Notes: generated by a model not told the origin, from the letters alone. 64,000 bases of DNA from Hyphomicrobiales bacterium (GCA_900470965.1 UCCS01000006.1:124001-188000); one strand, 5' to 3'. Positions 13,846 to 21,988 are shown, counted from the stretch's first letter. A program made the numbers and translations.

Positions 13846-16800
13846 CTACTTCTTCATCTGCTCCTTGAGCGCTGCAAGCTTGGCAAACGGCGAATCCGGA
13901 TCGATCGGCTTCTCCTTGCGCGGCGGCTTGGCCTCGAAGCGCAGCGGCTGCGAATTGCCGCGGTTGTTGTTGCGGTCGTTGCGATCGCCACGATCCTTGC
14001 GGTCCTGACGGTCGCCGCGCTGCTCGTTGCGGTCATTACGCGCATGCTGAGGCCTGCCCCCATCACGATTGCCGCCGTCACGATTGCCGCCTTCCCGGTT
14101 ACCGTCGCGATTGCCGCCATCCCGGTTGCGGTTGTTGTTGCGATTACCGTCCCGGCTCTCGCCACCTTCGCCACCGCCCTGACGGCGATTGTTGCGCTCA
14201 CCGCGGTCCTGACCCTGGCCTTGACCCTGTCCGCCGCGGCGGTCGCCATGGCCGCGCGCTTGGCGCTGGTTTTCGTTGCGGCCACCGAGGCGCCACAGGA
14301 GAACCGGCTTCGGCTCTGCAGCTTCGCCCGCCTCAGCCGAGTCTTCGGTAACTGCAGGCGTTTCCTCAGCTACAGGTGCGGCTTCGACAGCGGGCGTTTC
14401 TTCCGAAGCGCCGTCTGCGTCATCATGGTCGGCCTTTTCAGCCGTTTCCTCTGCTGCGGCCTCAGTCACCGCCGTAGCCGGAGCGGATGCTGCATCCTGC
14501 GTTGCGAGGAATGCGGCTGCCTCTTCAGCCTTCACGGCATCGGCGCGGTAGCCGAGACCCTTGAGAATCTCCTCCATGTCTTCGAGCGTCGCGCCGAGAA
14601 TGGATAGCATCGCCGTCGTCGTCGTGAAGCGGCGACCGTCATAGGCGCCTTCCGGACGCGTGCCTTGACCCGGCTTCCACTGCAGGAGCGGACGGATGAG
14701 ATCGGCAAGGCGCTCCAGGATGTCGATGCGCACGGCGCGCTTGCCGAGGAAACGGAAGCCCGCGAGCTTGTAGAACATACGCTCGAAGCTCGGATCGGTG
14801 ACCACAGAGGTACGGCCGGCAGCGAGCACCGGAATGAGATCGCCGTAGCCCGGCTTGTCGAGACCGTCATTCTTCAGCGCCCAGAGCAGGGTGATGAGCT
14901 CCGCCGGCGCCGGCTTCAGAAGCGCAGGCACGAAGATATGATAAGCGCCGAAGCGAATGCCGTATCGGCGCATGGAAGCGCGCGCATCCTGATCCAGAGA
15001 CTTCACTTCTTCCGTCACGTCGCGGCGGAAGAGCACGCCGAGATTCTCGACGAGTTGGAAGGCAAGCCCCTTGGCAAGGCCCTGCAGGTCTTCGGCGCGC
15101 GACAGGTCGTCGAGCGGCTTCAGCACCGTGCTGATATGATGATTGACGAAGCGCTCGATACGGGCGGCGACATGGTCGCGCGCATTGCCCGTGAGCTGCT
15201 CGTCGGCAAGCAGGATGACACGCGGACGCATCACATGATCGCTGCCCGAAAGGCGGCCGACAGGATCGCCGAGCCACCGGACGAGTCCATCCGATCCGAT
15301 CGCCAGATCGGCATTGCCTGCGGCATGCAAGCGTGCGGCACGAGCTTCGAATTCGAGAGCAAGCGCCTTCTGCGACGCAGCCTGAACCGCCTTGGCATCC
15401 GGCCCGTCCGTTCCCCCAACAGGCGTGAAACGGAACCCGGTCAACTGCCCCACATGATGTCCTTCAACAAAGACATCGCCATTCACACTGATTTCAGCTT
15501 CCAGCATCGCATTCTCTCTCAGGCGCTTCATGAGCACAGATGTCCTGCGATCAACAAAGCGTTTCGTCAACCTTTCATGTAACGCATCGGACAATCGATC
15601 TTCGATTTCCCGCGTCTTTTCCTGCCAGTGTGTCGGATCGGCAAGCCAGCCGGGCCGATTCGATACATAGGTCCAGGTTCTTATCTGCGCGATTCGCGCC
15701 GAAAGCGTGTCAATTTCTCCATCTGTCCGATCCGAACGGTGAACCTGTTCGGCTAGAAACTGCTCGTTCACCGTGCCATAGCGCACTAGATCGGAAAAGA
15801 GGGTAGAAATAAGATCGGCATGTTGCGCAGGCGTTATGCGCCGATAGTCCGGCAGAGCGCAAGCCTCCCAGAGCTTTTCGACCCGCGCCGGCGTGCTAGC
15901 GAGATCAATAATTTCCGGATAGCGCGACAAATGTTCGAGCGCTTGCTGGTCGACTGCCGGCAGCGCCCGGGTCAGACCCGGCACGCGGGGGCCGGTCTCA
16001 AGGCTTGCCCGCAGGGATTGTATCGAGGAAAAATCGAGATCCTTGGTACGCCACTGCAGAACCTTGATATCGTCGAACTCATGGCCCTCGATGCGTTGCA
16101 CGAGCTCCTCATCGAAGGGTGAAACCTGGCCGGTTACTCCAAAGGTTCCGTCACGCACATGACGGCCGGCGCGGCCAGCGATTTGGCCGAGTTCGCCGGG
16201 GTTGAGGTTGCGGAACTGATAACCGTCGAACTTCCGGTCCTGCGCGAAGGCCACATGGTCGACATCGAGATTGAGACCCATGCCGATCGCATCGGTCGCG
16301 ACGAGATATTCGACGTCACCCTCCTGATAGAGCGCGACCTGCGCATTGCGGGTGCGCGGGCTGAGCGCTCCGAGCACGACAGCCGCACCGCCGCGCTGGC
16401 GCCGGATCAGTTCTGCGATCGCGTAAACTTCGTCCGCCGAGAAGGCGACGATCGCCGAGCGCTGCGGCAGCCGGGTAATCTTCTTCTGCCCGGCATAGAG
16501 AAGGTGGGAAAGCCGCGGCCGCTCCGTGACCGTAATCCCCGGCAGAAGCTGCTGCAGGATCGGCCGCATGGTGGCAGCACCCAGCAGAAGCGTCTCCTCG
16601 CGCCCGCGCAGATGCAGGATGCGGTCTGTAAAGATATGGCCGCGCTCGAGATCTCCCGCGAGCTGCACTTCATCGATGGCGACGAAGGCTGCCTTGGTTT
16701 CCCGTGGCATCGCTTCGACCGTACAGACCGAGAAACGCGCATTCGGCGGCGAGATCTTTTCTTCGCCGGTCACCAGCGCCACGTTATGGGCGCCGACCTT

Positions 16801-16977
16801 TTCGACCACGCGCGTATAGACTTCGCGTGCCAGCAGGCGGAGCGGCAGGCCGATGACACCCGTCCCATGCGCCACCATGCGTTCGATCGCATAATGGGTC
16901 TTGCCGGTATTGGTCGGCCCGAGCACCGCGGTCACGCCGCGCCCGCTCAGTATCATCGGCTGCGAAGTCAGGGTCAT
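13846..16977 (-). CDS. Suv3-like superfamily 2 RNA helicase with RGN-rich tail
   Basis: A 1043-aa helicase related to mitochondrial Suv3, which unwinds RNA for degradation. It has Walker A GPTNTGKT (20-27), motif II DEVQ (102-105), the helicase C motifs (VATDAIGMGLNLDVDHVAFA and QIAGRAGRH), and the Suv3 C-terminal domains. Residues about 820-900 are rich in Ala/Glu and probably disordered. The last 120 residues are a low-complexity tail of repeated NRDGG, NRN and DR units, likely an RNA-binding or condensate-forming segment. It heads a unit with the S4 protein. No strong ribosome-binding site precedes the ATG at 16977; M8 is an alternative. Confidence 0.9.
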   Translation of the reverse strand: MTLTSQPMILSGRGVTAVLGPTNTGKTHYAIERMVAHGTGVIGLPLRLLAREVYTRVVEKVGAHNVALVTGEEKISPPNARFSVCTVEAMPRETKAAFVAIDEVQLAGDLERGHIFTDRILHLRGREETLLLGAATMRPILQQLLPGITVTERPRLSHLLYAGQKKITRLPQRSAIVAFSADEVYAIAELIRRQRGGAAVVLGALSPRTRNAQVALYQEGDVEYLVATDAIGMGLNLDVDHVAFAQDRKFDGYQFRNLNPGELGQIAGRAGRHVRDGTFGVTGQVSPFDEELVQRIEGHEFDDIKVLQWRTKDLDFSSIQSLRASLETGPRVPGLTRALPAVDQQALEHLSRYPEIIDLASTPARVEKLWEACALPDYRRITPAQHADLISTLFSDLVRYGTVNEQFLAEQVHRSDRTDGEIDTLSARIAQIRTWTYVSNRPGWLADPTHWQEKTREIEDRLSDALHERLTKRFVDRRTSVLMKRLRENAMLEAEISVNGDVFVEGHHVGQLTGFRFTPVGGTDGPDAKAVQAASQKALALEFEARAARLHAAGNADLAIGSDGLVRWLGDPVGRLSGSDHVMRPRVILLADEQLTGNARDHVAARIERFVNHHISTVLKPLDDLSRAEDLQGLAKGLAFQLVENLGVLFRRDVTEEVKSLDQDARASMRRYGIRFGAYHIFVPALLKPAPAELITLLWALKNDGLDKPGYGDLIPVLAAGRTSVVTDPSFERMFYKLAGFRFLGKRAVRIDILERLADLIRPLLQWKPGQGTRPEGAYDGRRFTTTTAMLSILGATLEDMEEILKGLGYRADAVKAEEAAAFLATQDAASAPATAVTEAAAEETAEKADHDDADGASEETPAVEAAPVAEETPAVTEDSAEAGEAAEPKPVLLWRLGGRNENQRQARGHGDRRGGQGQGQGQDRGERNNRRQGGGEGGESRDGNRNNNRNRDGGNRDGNREGGNRDGGNRDGGRPQHARNDRNEQRGDRQDRKDRGDRNDRNNNRGNSQPLRFEAKPPRKEKPIDPDSPFAKLAALKEQMKK

Positions 16978-17151
16978 ATTCCATGCAAGTGAGGCGGTGA
17001 CGCCCCAGGGTCAAGTCGGAGCTGCGAATGAGGCACAGAACACATGGACAGCCGAAGCTCCAAACGCAAGGGCAGATTTGAAATAGACTTGGGATTGAGC
17101 ACGGAAGTCACAGCCCGCTAAGTCCTTGATTTAAGATTCGGAACAGCTTGA

Positions 17152-17202
17152 GAACGAATCGGAGACGAATCGCTGACTCCGGCTTATTCAGCTTTTGTTC
17201 AC
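17152..17202. repeat. GANTC iteron-like repeat, copy 1
   Basis: GAAC-GAATC-GGAGAC-GAATC, then a T/C-rich spacer, then GTTCAC. The two GAATC sites start 11 bases apart and GTTCAC starts 41 bases after the first. An extra GACTC follows at 17175, with three more GANTC sites to 17258 and one before at 17135. Confidence 0.65.
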
Positions 17203-17354
17203 GGCTAAGTATTGATTTTGAATCGCTTTTTTACACTAGATGCTGAATCTGTAGACTCGCCTGAGAACAAATGCAGGCAACCGCGATTAACGCTTCTTGC
17301 CCCATCGTAAAGGCGCAAAGGTCAAGCCCGAAATTAACGCTTCGACCAAAGCCG

Positions 17355-17405
17355 GAACGAATCGGAGACGAATCGCCGATCTCGAGGTTTTCCCTTTTCG
17401 TTCAC
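17355..17405. repeat. GANTC iteron-like repeat, copy 2
   Basis: Same architecture as copy 1: GAATC at 17359 and 17370, GTTCAC at 17400, again 11 and 41 bases apart. It shares CAAAGCCGGAACGAATCG with copy 3. It begins 203 bases after copy 1. Confidence 0.65.
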
Positions 17406-17572
17406 GGCGAGATCTTGTGGCGTTTTCGCCACCGATCCCAAGATACGGGTTCCGGGTTTGGCGCAGCAATTCCGCGCTGTCGGATCGCATTAATCTTTTG
17501 CATGCCGAATTTACGGAGCCTTAAGCAGGCCGGTGCCGGTAGGCCGATGAAAGTCATGGCTGATCAAAGCCG

Positions 17573-17623
17573 GAACGAATCGCCGACGAATCGGAGACAT
17601 CTTCATTTTCCTGCTTTGTTCAC
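17573..17623. repeat. GANTC iteron-like repeat, copy 3
   Basis: GAATC at 17577 and 17588, GTTCAC at 17618, again 11 and 41 bases apart. The sequence between and after the GAATC pair is swapped (GCCGAC then GGAGAC) relative to the other copies, but the spacing is kept. It begins 218 bases after copy 2. Confidence 0.65.
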
Positions 17624-17770
17624 CGCAACATATTGTATTTAAAGAGAATTTTAACCATACTTAGAAACACCCGATAGCATTTCGCCGACTTGCTTTCGAA
17701 GGAACCGGCTAAATTCGGCTTCTGTCGCAATGGGTGATAACGTTGCCGTGATATTCTGAGAGTTTAGCCG

Positions 17771-17795
17771 GGAACAAAAATCGCGGATGCGGGTT
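17771..17795 (+). promoter_or_regulatory. EcfG-like promoter of the DUF3309 unit
   Basis: GGAAC at 17771-17775, 16 bases, then GGTT at 17792-17795 (CGTT expected). The start codon of the small gene is 41 bases further on. Three of the four -10 bases match the general-stress consensus. Confidence 0.5.
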
Positions 17796-17835
17796 TCTAG
17801 TCCAGTCGAAATGAGAATGAGGCAGGACAAACACC

Positions 17836-17991
17836 ATGCTTGGCACGATACTTCTTATTATCCTTATTCTGTTATTGGTCGGCGCCTTGCCGAATTGGGG
17901 TTATAGCCGCGGCTGGGGCTATGGACCTTCCGGTGGTTTGGGGTTAGTTCTCGTCATCATTATCATTCTTGTACTGATGGGCCGAATTTAA
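17836..17991 (+). CDS. DUF3309-family small membrane protein
   Basis: A 51-aa protein: a hydrophobic segment (MLGTILLIILILLLVGALP), a Gly/Trp/Tyr-rich turn (NWGYSRGWGYGPSGGLG), and a second hydrophobic segment ending LVLMGRI. This is the characteristic layout of DUF3309, a two-helix membrane protein widespread in rhizobia. Its function is unknown. The ATG has AGGA nine bases upstream, and an EcfG-like promoter precedes it, which suits a role in general stress. The next gene starts 25 bases later on the same strand, so the two form a small operon. Confidence 0.85.
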   Translation: MLGTILLIILILLLVGALPNWGYSRGWGYGPSGGLGLVLVIIIILVLMGRI

Positions 17992-18016
17992 AGGCCGGTA
18001 ACCTGGGGAGTTAGAC

Positions 18017-18271
18017 ATGAAAAAGATTGTTCTTAGCTGCGCTCTCATTGGCGCTCTCGCCTCCTGCACCCCGACGGAGCAGGGCACGGCGATTGGTGCG
18101 GGCACGGGCGCCATCATCGGCGGCGCCGTCAGCAACAGCTGGGGTGGCGCGGCAGTCGGCGCAGTCGCTGGCGGTCTGACAGGCGCACTGATCGGCCAGT
18201 CGGTTGAACGCCGCGGCTACTGCATCTATCGCGACCGCTACGGTCGCCGCTACGAAGCGCGTTGCCGCTAA
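18017..18271 (+). CDS. Glycine-zipper lipoprotein (17-kDa antigen-like)
   Basis: An 84-aa lipoprotein. The signal (KKIVLSCALIGALASC) ends at a lipobox cysteine (LASC, Cys17). It is followed by a glycine zipper (GTAIGAGTGAIIGGAV, then GGAAVGAVAGGLTGALIG), which packs membrane helices, and a basic tyrosine-rich tail (YRDRYGRRYEARCR). Such proteins sit in the inner leaflet of the outer membrane; their function is poorly known. GGGGAG lies upstream of the ATG. It shares a transcript with the DUF3309 gene and is followed by a strong terminator. Confidence 0.88.
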   Translation: MKKIVLSCALIGALASCTPTEQGTAIGAGTGAIIGGAVSNSWGGAAVGAVAGGLTGALIGQSVERRGYCIYRDRYGRRYEARCR

Positions 18272-18297
18272 TCAGCATCGGCCCATCGGAAATTTTG

Positions 18298-18322
18298 AAC
18301 GGGCGCTTCGGCGCCCGTTTTT
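18298..18322 (+). terminator. Intrinsic terminator of the DUF3309/glycine-zipper operon
   Basis: Stem AACGGGCGC with its complement around a stable TTCG tetraloop, followed directly by a T-run. It lies 26 bases past the stop codon. Confidence 0.88.
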
Positions 18323-18337
18323 CTTGCGCCCCTTTGT

Positions 18338-18356
18338 CGTCAACGCCGCGTTGACG
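18338..18356. promoter_or_regulatory. Perfect 19-bp palindrome
   Basis: CGTCAACG-CCG-CGTTGACG, upstream of the 48-codon gene. There is no T-tract, so an operator is more likely than a terminator. No regulator is identified. Confidence 0.35.
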
Positions 18357-18464
18357 ATCGGTCGCTGAAGTCAAATCTACCGCGCCACCAGGACCAAGCG
18401 CATATTCCTTTCAACATCACAAGGGCAGAGCCTGTGCCGCCCCTGAATGGAAAGGAATGCTACC

Positions 18465-18611
18465 ATGGCCCAGATTTTCCTGAATTCCGCCGTCGCCGTC
18501 CTGATTGCCTCGGCTTTCCTCACGACGGCAGTCGCTGCCCTCCGCAGCCAGGACCGCACCGTCCAGAAAGTGCCCGTCAAAGCCAATAGACGGCGCCATC
18601 CCAACGCCTGA
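18465..18611 (+). CDS. Small membrane-anchored protein, unknown function
   Basis: A 48-aa ORF with a convincing ribosome-binding site (AAGGA, eight bases before the ATG). The first half is a single hydrophobic segment (MAQIFLNSAVAVLIASAFL) and the second half is basic (RSQDRTVQKVPVKANRRR). No family is recognised. The topology would be an N-terminal signal anchor with a cationic tail. It lies between the glycine-zipper lipoprotein and another small secreted protein on the same strand. Coding potential is supported by the Shine-Dalgarno and hydrophobic pattern only. Confidence 0.55.
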   Translation: MAQIFLNSAVAVLIASAFLTTAVAALRSQDRTVQKVPVKANRRRHPNA

Positions 18612-18677
18612 CGCCATCAATGAACCGAACCGCGTAACGGCATCTATACGAGCGCCCGTCTGCAGGGAGATAAGACT

Positions 18678-18803
18678 ATGAACAAGATCATCGCAATCGC
18701 CGCCCTCATCACCATTGCCCTCGCGGCCTACGGCGCATCTGCCGGCCCCTATGACAGTGCCGGCAGCTTCCCGAGCAACTACGCCCACAGCCAGAAGAAA
18801 TAG
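18678..18803 (+). CDS. Small secreted protein, unknown function
   Basis: A 41-aa ORF with GGAG eight bases before the ATG. It has a textbook signal peptide (MNKIIAIAALITIALAAYG, cleaved near ASA-GP), leaving a mature peptide of about 18 residues rich in Ser, Tyr and Gly. No family is recognised. The stop codon is two bases from the stop of the convergent phbB. It could be a small periplasmic stress protein like its neighbours; this is inference from context. Confidence 0.6.
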   Translation: MNKIIAIAALITIALAAYGASAGPYDSAGSFPSNYAHSQKK

Positions 18804-18805
18804 GT

Positions 18806-19531
18806 TCAGACGAAGAACTGACCGCCATTTGCCGTCAACGTCGAACCGGTAATGAAACCGGCATCCTCGGAAACGAGGAAGGTCACGCACCGCGCGATCT
18901 CCTCGGGTTCGCCGAGGCGCCCGACCGGGATTTGCGGAATGATCTTCTCATTCAGCACCTTTTCCGGCACCGCAAGCACCATCTCCGTCCCGATATAACC
19001 GGGGCAGATGGCATTGACGGTGATGTTCTTGACCGCACCTTCCTGGGCAAGCGCCTTGGTAAACCCGAGGTCGCCGGCTTTGGCGGCAGAATAGTTCACC
19101 TGCCCCATCTGGCCCTTCTGGCCGTTGATGGAGGAGATATTGACGATGCGGCCGAAGCTGCGGTCACGCATGCTGCTCCACACATGGTGCGTCATGTTGA
19201 AGAGACCGGTGAGGTTGGTATTGATCACCTCATGCCACTGCTGCGGCGTCATCTTGTGAAACATCGCATCGCGCGTGATGCCGGCATTGTTGACGAGGAT
19301 CTCGACCGGGCCGAGTTCGGCCTGGACCCTCGCAATACCTTCGCCGCAGGCAAGATAGTCGGACACGTCCCACTTGAAGACAGGCACGCCGGTAACATTG
19401 TGAAATGCCTTGGCCTTTTCATCATTGCCGGCATAGTTGGCAGCAACCTTATAGCCGGCATTCTTTAGAGCCATCGAAATTGCCGCGCCAATACCGCGCG
19501 TACCACCAGTGACCAAAGCCACTCTGCTCAT
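18806..19531 (-). CDS. phbB: Acetoacetyl-CoA reductase
   Basis: A 241-aa short-chain dehydrogenase that reduces acetoacetyl-CoA to (R)-3-hydroxybutyryl-CoA with NADPH, the second step of polyhydroxybutyrate synthesis. The cofactor motif is TGGTRGIG near the N-terminus and the catalytic motif is YSAAK, preceded by the NISSINGQKGQMGQ block. The segment FITGSTLTANGGQFFV at the C-terminus is typical of PhaB/PhbB. It lies 67 bases downstream of phbA on the same strand, the usual rhizobial phbAB order. Confidence 0.96.
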   Translation of the reverse strand: MSRVALVTGGTRGIGAAISMALKNAGYKVAANYAGNDEKAKAFHNVTGVPVFKWDVSDYLACGEGIARVQAELGPVEILVNNAGITRDAMFHKMTPQQWHEVINTNLTGLFNMTHHVWSSMRDRSFGRIVNISSINGQKGQMGQVNYSAAKAGDLGFTKALAQEGAVKNITVNAICPGYIGTEMVLAVPEKVLNEKIIPQIPVGRLGEPEEIARCVTFLVSEDAGFITGSTLTANGGQFFV

Positions 19532-19598
19532 GTTCCGCTCCCCAGTTATTGTCAGCCCGCTCTCGGGCGGGCCTCAAGAAACATGCATTGTACGCTAT

Positions 19599-20780
19599 TT
19601 ACATTGCCTCGAAGCACATCGCGACACCCATGCCGCCGCCGATGCAAAGCGTGGCGAGACCCTTTTTGGCGCCGCGGCGCTTCATTTCGAAGAGGAGCGT
19701 ATTGAGGACGCGCGCACCCGAAGCGCCGATCGGATGACCGATCGCGATCGCGCCGCCATTGACGTTGACGATATCAGGATCCCAGCCGAGATCCTTGTTC
19801 ACGGCGCAGGCTTGGGCCGCGAAGGCTTCATTGGCCTCGACGAGGTCTAGATCGCCGACGGACCAGCCGGCCTTTTCCAGCGCCTTGCGGGAAGCAGGGA
19901 TCGGGCCGGTCCCCATGACCTGGGGATCGACACCGGCTGTTGCCCAGGAAACGATGCGGGCAAGCGGCTGGATGCCGCGTCGCGACGCTTCCGCTTCGCT
20001 CATCAGCACGGCTGCGGCAGCGCCGTCGTTGAGACCGGAGGCATTCGCCGCGGTCACCGTGCCATCCTTGTCGAAGGCGGGCCGCAGCTTGGCCATAGCC
20101 TCCAGCGTCGCGCCGTGGCGGATATATTCGTCGGCATCGACGGTTACGTCACCCTTGCGGCCCTGAATGATGAAGGGAACGATTTCGTCCCTGAAGCGGC
20201 CAGCCTTCTGCGCGGCTTCCGCCTTGTTCTGCGAGCCGACGGCGAACTGGTCCTGGTCGTCGCGCGAAAGCTGCCATTGGCGTGCGATATTTTCTGCAGT
20301 AACGCCCATGTGATAGCCGTAAAAGGCGTCGGTTAGACCGTCCTTGATCATGGTGTCGATCATCTTCATGTCGCCCATCTTCACACCGCCGCGCAAATGC
20401 GCCGCGTGTGGCGCCATCGACATGGATTCCTGACCGCCGGCGACGATGATCTTCGCATCACCGAGCGCGATCTGCTGCATGCCGAGGGCAACGGCACGCA
20501 GACCAGAACCGCAGAGCTGGTTGACGCTCCAGGCCGTCGCCTCCTTGGGTACACCAGCCTTCATCGCCGCCTGGCGAGCGGGGTTCTGGCCCTCGCCGGC
20601 CTGCAGGACCTGACCAAGGATGACCTCGTCCACGTCTTCAGGGGAGACATTTGCCCGCTCCAGCGCGCCCTTGATGGCGGCAGCGCCGAGCTCGTGAGCG
20701 GGAATTGTGCCGAAAGCACCGTTGAAGGAACCGACAGCGGTGCGCGCTGCGCTGGCGATGACGACGGATGAACTGCTCAT
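19599..20780 (-). CDS. phbA: Acetyl-CoA acetyltransferase (beta-ketothiolase)
   Basis: A 393-aa thiolase that condenses two acetyl-CoA into acetoacetyl-CoA, the first step of polyhydroxybutyrate synthesis. The nucleophile lies in [15 protein letters not shown], the active-site histidine in [18 protein letters not shown], and the second cysteine in [14 protein letters not shown]. The ATG at 20780 gives the family N-terminus ([20 protein letters not shown]); a 16-residue upstream extension is open but unlike the family. It heads the phbAB unit and is divergent from phaR. Confidence 0.96.
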   Translation of the reverse strand: MSSSSVVIASAARTAVGSFNGAFGTIPAHELGAAAIKGALERANVSPEDVDEVILGQVLQAGEGQNPARQAAMKAGVPKEATAWSVNQLCGSGLRAVALGMQQIALGDAKIIVAGGQESMSMAPHAAHLRGGVKMGDMKMIDTMIKDGLTDAFYGYHMGVTAENIARQWQLSRDDQDQFAVGSQNKAEAAQKAGRFRDEIVPFIIQGRKGDVTVDADEYIRHGATLEAMAKLRPAFDKDGTVTAANASGLNDGAAAAVLMSEAEASRRGIQPLARIVSWATAGVDPQVMGTGPIPASRKALEKAGWSVGDLDLVEANEAFAAQACAVNKDLGWDPDIVNVNGGAIAIGHPIGASGARVLNTLLFEMKRRGAKKGLATLCIGGGMGVAMCFEAM

Positions 20781-20830
20781 GGGGTGGTTTCCTCGTTTCT
20801 CGTCACACATATAAGTGGAAACTGACAAAG

Positions 20831-20880
20831 CTGCAGGCGCAAGTCAAATGCCAAGACTATTCCACCATTTGCTGCAGCGC
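20831..20880. promoter_or_regulatory. Two TGC/GCA-type sites, possible PhaR operators
   Basis: CTGC-AGGC-GCAA (20831-20842) and TTGCTGCAGCGC (20869-20880) lie between phbA and phaR. They resemble the TGC-N-GCA sites bound by PhaR in Paracoccus. This is a match by eye to a recalled motif, so weak. Confidence 0.35.
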
Positions 20881-21013
20881 CCTCAAATGGATTTATCCGT
20901 ACAGGGAAAGGGCTTGCCGCATCGCACAAAGAGATTGTCACCGCCCTTCTTTTGCGTCTACAGTCTCTGGTGGAGGAGTATCCATACAATCAGACGGGGT
21001 TCGGGAGACTGAT

Positions 21014-21586
21014 ATGGCGAAGACTGAGGGTCAGATCGTAATCAAGAAATATGCCAATCGCCGCCTCTATAATACAGGCACCAGCACCTATGTGACGCTG
21101 GAAGACCTGGCGGAGATGGTGAAGAAGGGGGAGGATTTTGTCGTTCAGGACGCCAAAAGCGGTGACGACATCACGCATTCGGTACTGACCCAGATTATTT
21201 TCGAGCAGGAATCGAAGACCGGCAACACGCTGCTTCCGATCTCCTTCCTGCGTCAGCTGATCACCTACTACGGCGACCAGATGCAGATGGTCGTTCCGAG
21301 CTTCCTGGAACATTCCATGCGCGCCTTCACGGAACAGCAGTCGCAGATCCGTGAGCAGGTGAACCGTGCCTTCGGCGAAACGCCGCTCAGCAAGAACCTG
21401 CAGCTTCCCATGCAAATGGTCGAGGAACAGGTCCGCCGGAATACCGAGATGTTCCAGCAGGCCATGCAGATGTTCTCACCCTTCATGACGCCGCCGCCCA
21501 AGGAAAGCCGCAAGGCGGAGGCGAAGGACATCGACGAGCTGAAGGAACAGCTTCGCGCGCTGCAGAACAAGCTCGACAACCTATAG
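21014..21586 (+). CDS. phaR: Polyhydroxybutyrate synthesis repressor PhaR (AniA)
   Basis: A 190-aa regulator that senses PHB granules and represses phasin and related genes; the rhizobial form is also called AniA and affects exopolysaccharide and carbon flow. The N-terminal 65 residues (IVIKKYANRRLYNTGTSTYV, then LEDLAEMVKKGEDFVV) are the PHB_acc_N DNA-binding domain. The PHB-accumulation domain follows (SVLTQIIFEQES) and then a Gln/Met-rich C-terminal coiled coil. The ATG at 21014 has GGGAG six bases upstream; the frame is open further upstream but not coding-like. It is divergent from phbA and overlaps the next gene tail-to-tail by six bases. Confidence 0.95.
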   Translation: MAKTEGQIVIKKYANRRLYNTGTSTYVTLEDLAEMVKKGEDFVVQDAKSGDDITHSVLTQIIFEQESKTGNTLLPISFLRQLITYYGDQMQMVVPSFLEHSMRAFTEQQSQIREQVNRAFGETPLSKNLQLPMQMVEEQVRRNTEMFQQAMQMFSPFMTPPPKESRKAEAKDIDELKEQLRALQNKLDNL

Positions 21587-21988
21587 GCCGATAGAAACGT
21601 CCCGGCCGGCGCTGCGGATCGACACCGCAAAGCCGCCGATCACGTCGATCAGCGCAATGGTCATCAGGATGAAGAAGACCTGGGTCGCCGCATCCTGGAC
21701 GAGAAGAAACTCGACCAGGAAGGCGATGAAGACCAGCATCGACAGCATGTGGTTGATGAGGTTGCCGGAAGCGTTCCGGGTCGCCTTCAAGATCTCGAAG
21801 AAGAGTACGGCGAGCGCCACGACGATGAAAAGATCGCCGAGCGCCATACTCCAGATCGCTCCCGAAAGCATCGACAGTACGATCACATCGTGCTGGAGCG
21901 AGGGAATGCCGCCGCCACCCATCAGGCCCAGCATCGCCAGATTGTAAAGAATAAATGGAATAACCATCAGCGGCATTACGGTAATCAT
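21581..21988 (-). CDS. Four-helix inner membrane protein, unknown function
   Basis: A 135-aa hydrophobic protein with about four membrane segments (MPLMVIPFILYNLAMLGLM, then a segment around SMLSGAIWSMA, FIVVALAVLFFEIL, LSMLVFIAFLVEFLLV, and FFILMTIALIDVIGG). No catalytic residues stand out and I do not recognise the family with certainty; similar conserved hypotheticals occur in rhizobia next to phaR. Its last six bases overlap the phaR stop region in the opposite direction, so the two transcripts are complementary at their 3' ends. Confidence 0.75.
   Translation of the reverse strand: MITVMPLMVIPFILYNLAMLGLMGGGGIPSLQHDVIVLSMLSGAIWSMALGDLFIVVALAVLFFEILKATRNASGNLINHMLSMLVFIAFLVEFLLVQDAATQVFFILMTIALIDVIGGFAVSIRSAGRDVSIGL

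Larger units (their letters stand above)
16978..17770. other. Long non-coding gap with GANTC-rich repeats
   Basis: Nearly 800 bases without a plausible gene. Frames such as 17271-17642 (plus) lack any family resemblance and cross the repeats. The stretch carries 11 GANTC sites between 17135 and 17592, three copies of a spaced repeat, and a small hairpin GTGGCG-TTTT-CGCCAC (17417-17432). It is AT-richer than the flanking genes. Confidence 0.6.

Noticed and set aside
14044..14607. Hydrophobic 187-codon plus-strand frame that looks like a membrane protein
   Set aside because: It is the complement of the Arg/Asn/Gly repeat tail of the Suv3-like helicase; the hydrophobicity is an artefact of reading those codons backwards.
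17135..17623. Chromosomal replication origin as explanation of the GANTC repeats
   Set aside because: No good DnaA boxes (TTATCCACA) and none of the usual origin neighbours are present; GTTCAC matches a DnaA box only weakly.
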